Assembly: GCA_003695215.1 (NCBI GenBank)
Contig: RFIM01000123.1
Span: forward strand, 1 to 8,984
Origin: Chloroflexota bacterium
GTDB lineage: Bacteria > Chloroflexota > Anaerolineae > Aggregatilineales > UBA2796
Length of the DNA: 8,984 nt
Direction: 5' to 3'
How positions within the stretch are numbered: the stretch's first letter is position 1; each line of letters opens with the position of its first letter. The position numbers were made by a program, and so were the translations under genes. The notes under the pieces are model-generated. The model was not told where the DNA came from and searched no databases. It saw only the letters and a program-made list of their open reading frames with translations. Of the stretch, positions 6,979 through 8,984 are shown piece by piece.

Positions 6979-7965
6979 TCAAGATAGACCTGCGCGCTGC
7001 AGAGCAGTTTCAAGTGCCTCGCTATTAGGCTGCAAATCATGAGCGATGCTGTATGGCGCCTGATGCTTTTTGGCCAAGTCGGGCAGGGCATTCAGGGCAG
7101 CGCGCGCCAAAGGACTTGGCACGGCAGTCGGATGCAGGCCTGCGCTCTCGAGCGCTTTACGCAAGGGCGCGACATCTTTTTTGTGTAACGCTGAGGCGAT
7201 CAGAATGCCGCAGGCCACGCGATCGGCGTAGCTGATAGCGGCGCCTTCAGGTTGCTGGGCTAGGGCAAGTGCAAAGAGATGCTCTGTGCCATGCGAGCCG
7301 CACTGATGACCGAGCAAATTATCCATCTGAACGGTCAAGCACAGCAGCTCAAGCAAGTGATTGGTCGCTTCAGGCTCGCCTTTGCCAATGCCTTCAGCAA
7401 TTTTGAGCGCCTGTGCAGCAAAGCCAGCCATCAAAGAGGCTACCCAAGGTCGGTAGGGCGCTTCAGGCGCGGTGCGGTTGTGCTGATGGGCATAATTCCA
7501 GTCCATCAGGGCAGTGATGATCGAGAGCACGTCCACAATGGCGCCGATGGGCAAGTTCTGGTTGAGCAGGGCCACATCGAGGATGACTTCGCTAGCAGCG
7601 CCAGTGACCAGGCGCTCGGTGTTCAGGTGAATATACGGCGTCAGGCACTCAGCGCTGCTCAGCGCCTCAGGCACGATCACAAGCGGCCTCTTGACGCGCT
7701 GGGCGACATACTTGGCAGCATTCAGCACTGTCTCATCCGCACCGACTGCATAAATAATTTCGGCATCTGTTGGGAATTTAGCGGCAAGATATTCAAAGAA
7801 TTCGCGGCTGTTTTCGATAGGATGTGCTTGGGTCAATAAAGGGAGTTGTAAAGTGCCACGCAAAGCTGACCATGCCGAATCGGAGGCGATTAGCGCCGTC
7901 AGGCGCTTTTCTTGCACATCGCGCAAGGCTGTGAGGCGAAGGGCAGGTAAAGCTAGAACGTTCAT
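6979..7965 (-). CDS. Divergent iron-containing alcohol dehydrogenase / glycerol-1-phosphate dehydrogenase-like protein
   Basis: This 328-residue soluble protein shows the two-domain pattern of the Fe-ADH superfamily, closest in style to the glycerol-1-phosphate dehydrogenase / AraM branch. Visible landmarks are AVGADETVLNAAKYVA (73-88), where the family has a GGGS dinucleotide loop, and VPEALSS (98-104), usually VPTxxS. IVDVLSIITALMDWNYA (143-159) keeps the first metal Asp (D145) and the DW. GSHGTEHLFALAL (223-235) keeps the first metal His (H229). The third metal ligand region, usually HGxxVAxG, reads YADRVACG (246-253), so that His is missing. Loss of the GGGS loop and of one metal ligand suggests altered or no dehydrogenase activity. 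A few more changes at conserved sites point the same way. The ATG at 7965 has no own Shine-Dalgarno and an in-frame TGA lies just upstream, so no longer start is possible. Family call good; function not assigned. Confidence 0.72.
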   Translation of the reverse strand: MNVLALPALRLTALRDVQEKRLTALIASDSAWSALRGTLQLPLLTQAHPIENSREFFEYLAAKFPTDAEIIYAVGADETVLNAAKYVAQRVKRPLVIVPEALSSAECLTPYIHLNTERLVTGAASEVILDVALLNQNLPIGAIVDVLSIITALMDWNYAHQHNRTAPEAPYRPWVASLMAGFAAQALKIAEGIGKGEPEATNHLLELLCLTVQMDNLLGHQCGSHGTEHLFALALAQQPEGAAISYADRVACGILIASALHKKDVAPLRKALESAGLHPTAVPSPLARAALNALPDLAKKHQAPYSIAHDLQPNSEALETALQRAGLS

Positions 7966-7997
7966 GTGTCACACGGCGCACAGCCAGCAGGCGCCAT
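7962..7997 (-). CDS. Possible 11-codon leader peptide overlapping the dehydrogenase-like gene
   Basis: An ATG at 7997 follows AAAGGAG (8000-8006), the strongest Shine-Dalgarno-like sequence in this region. It opens a frame of 11 codons (MAPAGCAPCDT) whose TGA overlaps the ATG of the dehydrogenase-like gene (ATGA). The downstream gene has no Shine-Dalgarno of its own, so coupling would explain how it is translated. Against it: only two bases separate GGAG from the ATG, which is tight, and frames this short arise by chance. Two Cys and two Pro codons are present, with no run of one amino acid typical of attenuators. Confidence 0.35.
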   Translation of the reverse strand: MAPAGCAPCDT

Positions 7998-8027
7998 TAC
8001 TCCTTTCGGGTGCAGAACACGCCTTCA

Positions 8028-8056
8028 AGTGTAAACGAAATCCTGCAGGACGTCGA
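8028..8056 (-). promoter_or_regulatory. Candidate promoter for the dehydrogenase-like gene, with palindrome in the spacer
   Basis: On the minus strand, TCGACG (8051-8056) and TACACT (8028-8033) are 17 bases apart and resemble -35 and -10 boxes (four of six and four of six matches). The spacer contains a perfect 10-bp palindrome, TCCTGCAGGA (8041-8050), a position where a repressor could act. The predicted transcript would start near 8021, about 24 bases before the possible leader ATG. Confidence 0.3.
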
Positions 8057-8072
8057 GTCGGGCCAGAAGATG

Positions 8073-8104
8073 GTATAGCAAGGCGCGGCGTGTAGCGCTA
8101 TACT
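8073..8104 (+). promoter_or_regulatory. Candidate kinase-gene promoter element with 7-bp inverted repeat
   Basis: GTATAGC at 8073-8079 and GCTATAC at 8097-8103 form a perfect inverted repeat around a 17-base centre. The right arm overlaps a TATACT (8099-8104), the best -10-like box before the kinase start, giving a leader of about 38 bases. No good -35 was found. The dyad could be an operator covering the -10, but the evidence is positional only. Confidence 0.25.
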
Positions 8105-8148
8105 TGCCTACGTCATTAGGTATGAACCAAAGCATGTGAGCTGCAGCT

Positions 8149-8984
8149 GTGAAGAAGTTCGGCAACTATCTGGCCGTTGAGCGGCTTGGGCGCGGCGGCA
8201 TGGCAGAAGTCTACAAGGCGTATCAGCCAGCCTTGGATCGCTATGTGGCGATCAAGGTGCTACATTCGTTCCTTGCCGACGATAAAGAGTTCGCCGAACG
8301 CTTTGGACGCGAGGCGCGCAACGTGGCGCGCTTGCGCCACAACAATATCGTGCAAGTCTACGATTTTGCCGAAGCGCCTGACGAAGATTCGCCCGGCGAT
8401 AAGCATCACTTCATGGTTATGGAGCTGATCGAGGGCCCGACGCTTAAGGATTATATGGCGCGCCCTGATGGCAGCCTGATTCCGATCCCTGAGGTGATCG
8501 ATATCATGCGCCAGGCGCTTGAAGCGCTCGTCTATGCGCATGCGCAGGGCATGGTGCATCGCGATCTGAAGCCTGCCAACTTGATGATCGATCGTGGCGG
8601 GCGCGTCGTGCTGACTGATTTCGGCATCGCCAAGATTCTCACAGGCAATACCATGACCCTCAGCGGCGGCATGGTCGGCACGCCTGCTTTCATGTCGCCT
8701 GAGCATGGCCTGGGCGAAAATAGCGATGAGCGCTCAGATATTTACTCGATGGGCGTGATCCTCTACCAAATGTTGACGGGCCGATTGCCCTATGATGGCG
8801 ATACGCCTGTGGCAATCATCCTCAAGCACGTGCGCGAGCCACTCACGCCGCCCTCGGTCTTCAACCCCAACATACCGCCTGCCCTTGAGCAGATCGTCAT
8901 GAAGGCGATGGCGAAAGACCCTGAAGAGCGCTACCAAAGTGCCGCTGAAATGCTGGCCGACTTGAACGCCTTCGCCGCTCAGTA
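8149..8984 (+). CDS. Hanks-type Ser/Thr protein kinase (PknB-like), C-terminus cut off by window edge
   Basis: The visible 278 residues cover essentially a whole kinase domain. In order: Gly loop GRGGMAEV (14-21), VAIKVL with catalytic Lys36, helix-C Glu55 in REARNVARLRH, catalytic loop HRDLKPAN (137-144), DFG (157-159), a Thr/Ser-bearing activation segment (TMTLSGG), GTPAFMSPE (177-185, with Ser for the usual Ala), and SDIYSMGVILYQMLTG (196-211). All catalytic residues are present, so it should be active. An acidic insert (about EAPDEDSPGD) lies before the hinge. The frame is open at the right edge, where PknB-like proteins usually continue into a juxtamembrane region, a membrane helix and a sensor domain. 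The start is GTG at 8149, inferred because an in-frame TGA lies at 8137-8139 and no ATG lies before the Gly loop; the Shine-Dalgarno is weak (GAG at 8138-8140). It is divergent from the dehydrogenase-like gene. Confidence 0.93.
   Translation, partial: MKKFGNYLAVERLGRGGMAEVYKAYQPALDRYVAIKVLHSFLADDKEFAERFGREARNVARLRHNNIVQVYDFAEAPDEDSPGDKHHFMVMELIEGPTLKDYMARPDGSLIPIPEVIDIMRQALEALVYAHAQGMVHRDLKPANLMIDRGGRVVLTDFGIAKILTGNTMTLSGGMVGTPAFMSPEHGLGENSDERSDIYSMGVILYQMLTGRLPYDGDTPVAIILKHVREPLTPPSVFNPNIPPALEQIVMKAMAKDPEERYQSAAEMLADLNAFAAQ

Noticed and set aside
7279..7839. Open plus-strand frame of 186 codons opposite the dehydrogenase-like gene
   Set aside because: Same reasons: antisense shadow, no family motifs and no initiation signal.
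8122..8139. Five-codon ORF (MNQSM) just before the kinase start
   Set aside because: Very short, Shine-Dalgarno-like TAGG is one base from the ATG, and no overlap with the kinase start; expected by chance.

Overview
The window looks like chromosomal DNA of a free-living, GC-moderate bacterium, most likely a member of the Chloroflexota. This is an inference from protein style: a PknB-like Ser/Thr kinase, HEAT/PBS-lyase repeats, Thr-Pro-rich exported tails and tandem BcsB-like proteins in an apparently synthase- and polymerase-linked locus. No rRNA or marker gene is present to confirm it. Coding density is very high. No phage, transposon, CRISPR or tRNA was seen, and no gap between genes exceeds 300 bases.

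Layout. Positions 1-5859, minus strand, hold a four-gene exopolysaccharide operon read from right to left. First is a Wzz-type polysaccharide co-polymerase fused to a degenerate GGDEF domain (4582-5859). Then come an O-antigen ligase/polymerase-type Wzy_C membrane protein (3011-4585), a complete BcsB-like exported protein (705-3011), and the first 211 residues of a second BcsB-like paralogue that runs off the left edge (1-634). The first three genes are translationally coupled (ATGA and TGATG overlaps). A 70-base gap with a perfect 11-bp inverted repeat separates the two bcsB-like genes. Positions 5860-5994 hold the likely operon promoter: a perfect TATAAT with no good -35, and repeated TTTTCACA half-sites just upstream.

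Positions 5995-6930 (minus) encode a HEAT-repeat protein with a disordered Pro/Thr tail. Positions 6979-7965 (minus) encode a divergent iron-containing alcohol dehydrogenase / glycerol-1-phosphate dehydrogenase-like protein with several key residues lost. It may be preceded by an 11-codon leader ORF. A divergent intergenic region (7998-8148) separates it from a plus-strand Hanks-type Ser/Thr kinase (8149 to the right edge).

How it may work together (inference). The Wzz and Wzy-like proteins would polymerise and set the chain length of a surface glycan. The BcsB-like pair would guide or hold a glucan-type chain outside the membrane, with a BcsA-like synthase possibly encoded beyond the left edge. 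The fused GGDEF domain has lost its catalytic signature but keeps an RxxD inhibitory-site motif at the canonical spacing. It could therefore be a c-di-GMP receptor built into the co-polymerase, by analogy with PelD of the Pel system. This is the most interesting hypothesis in the window.
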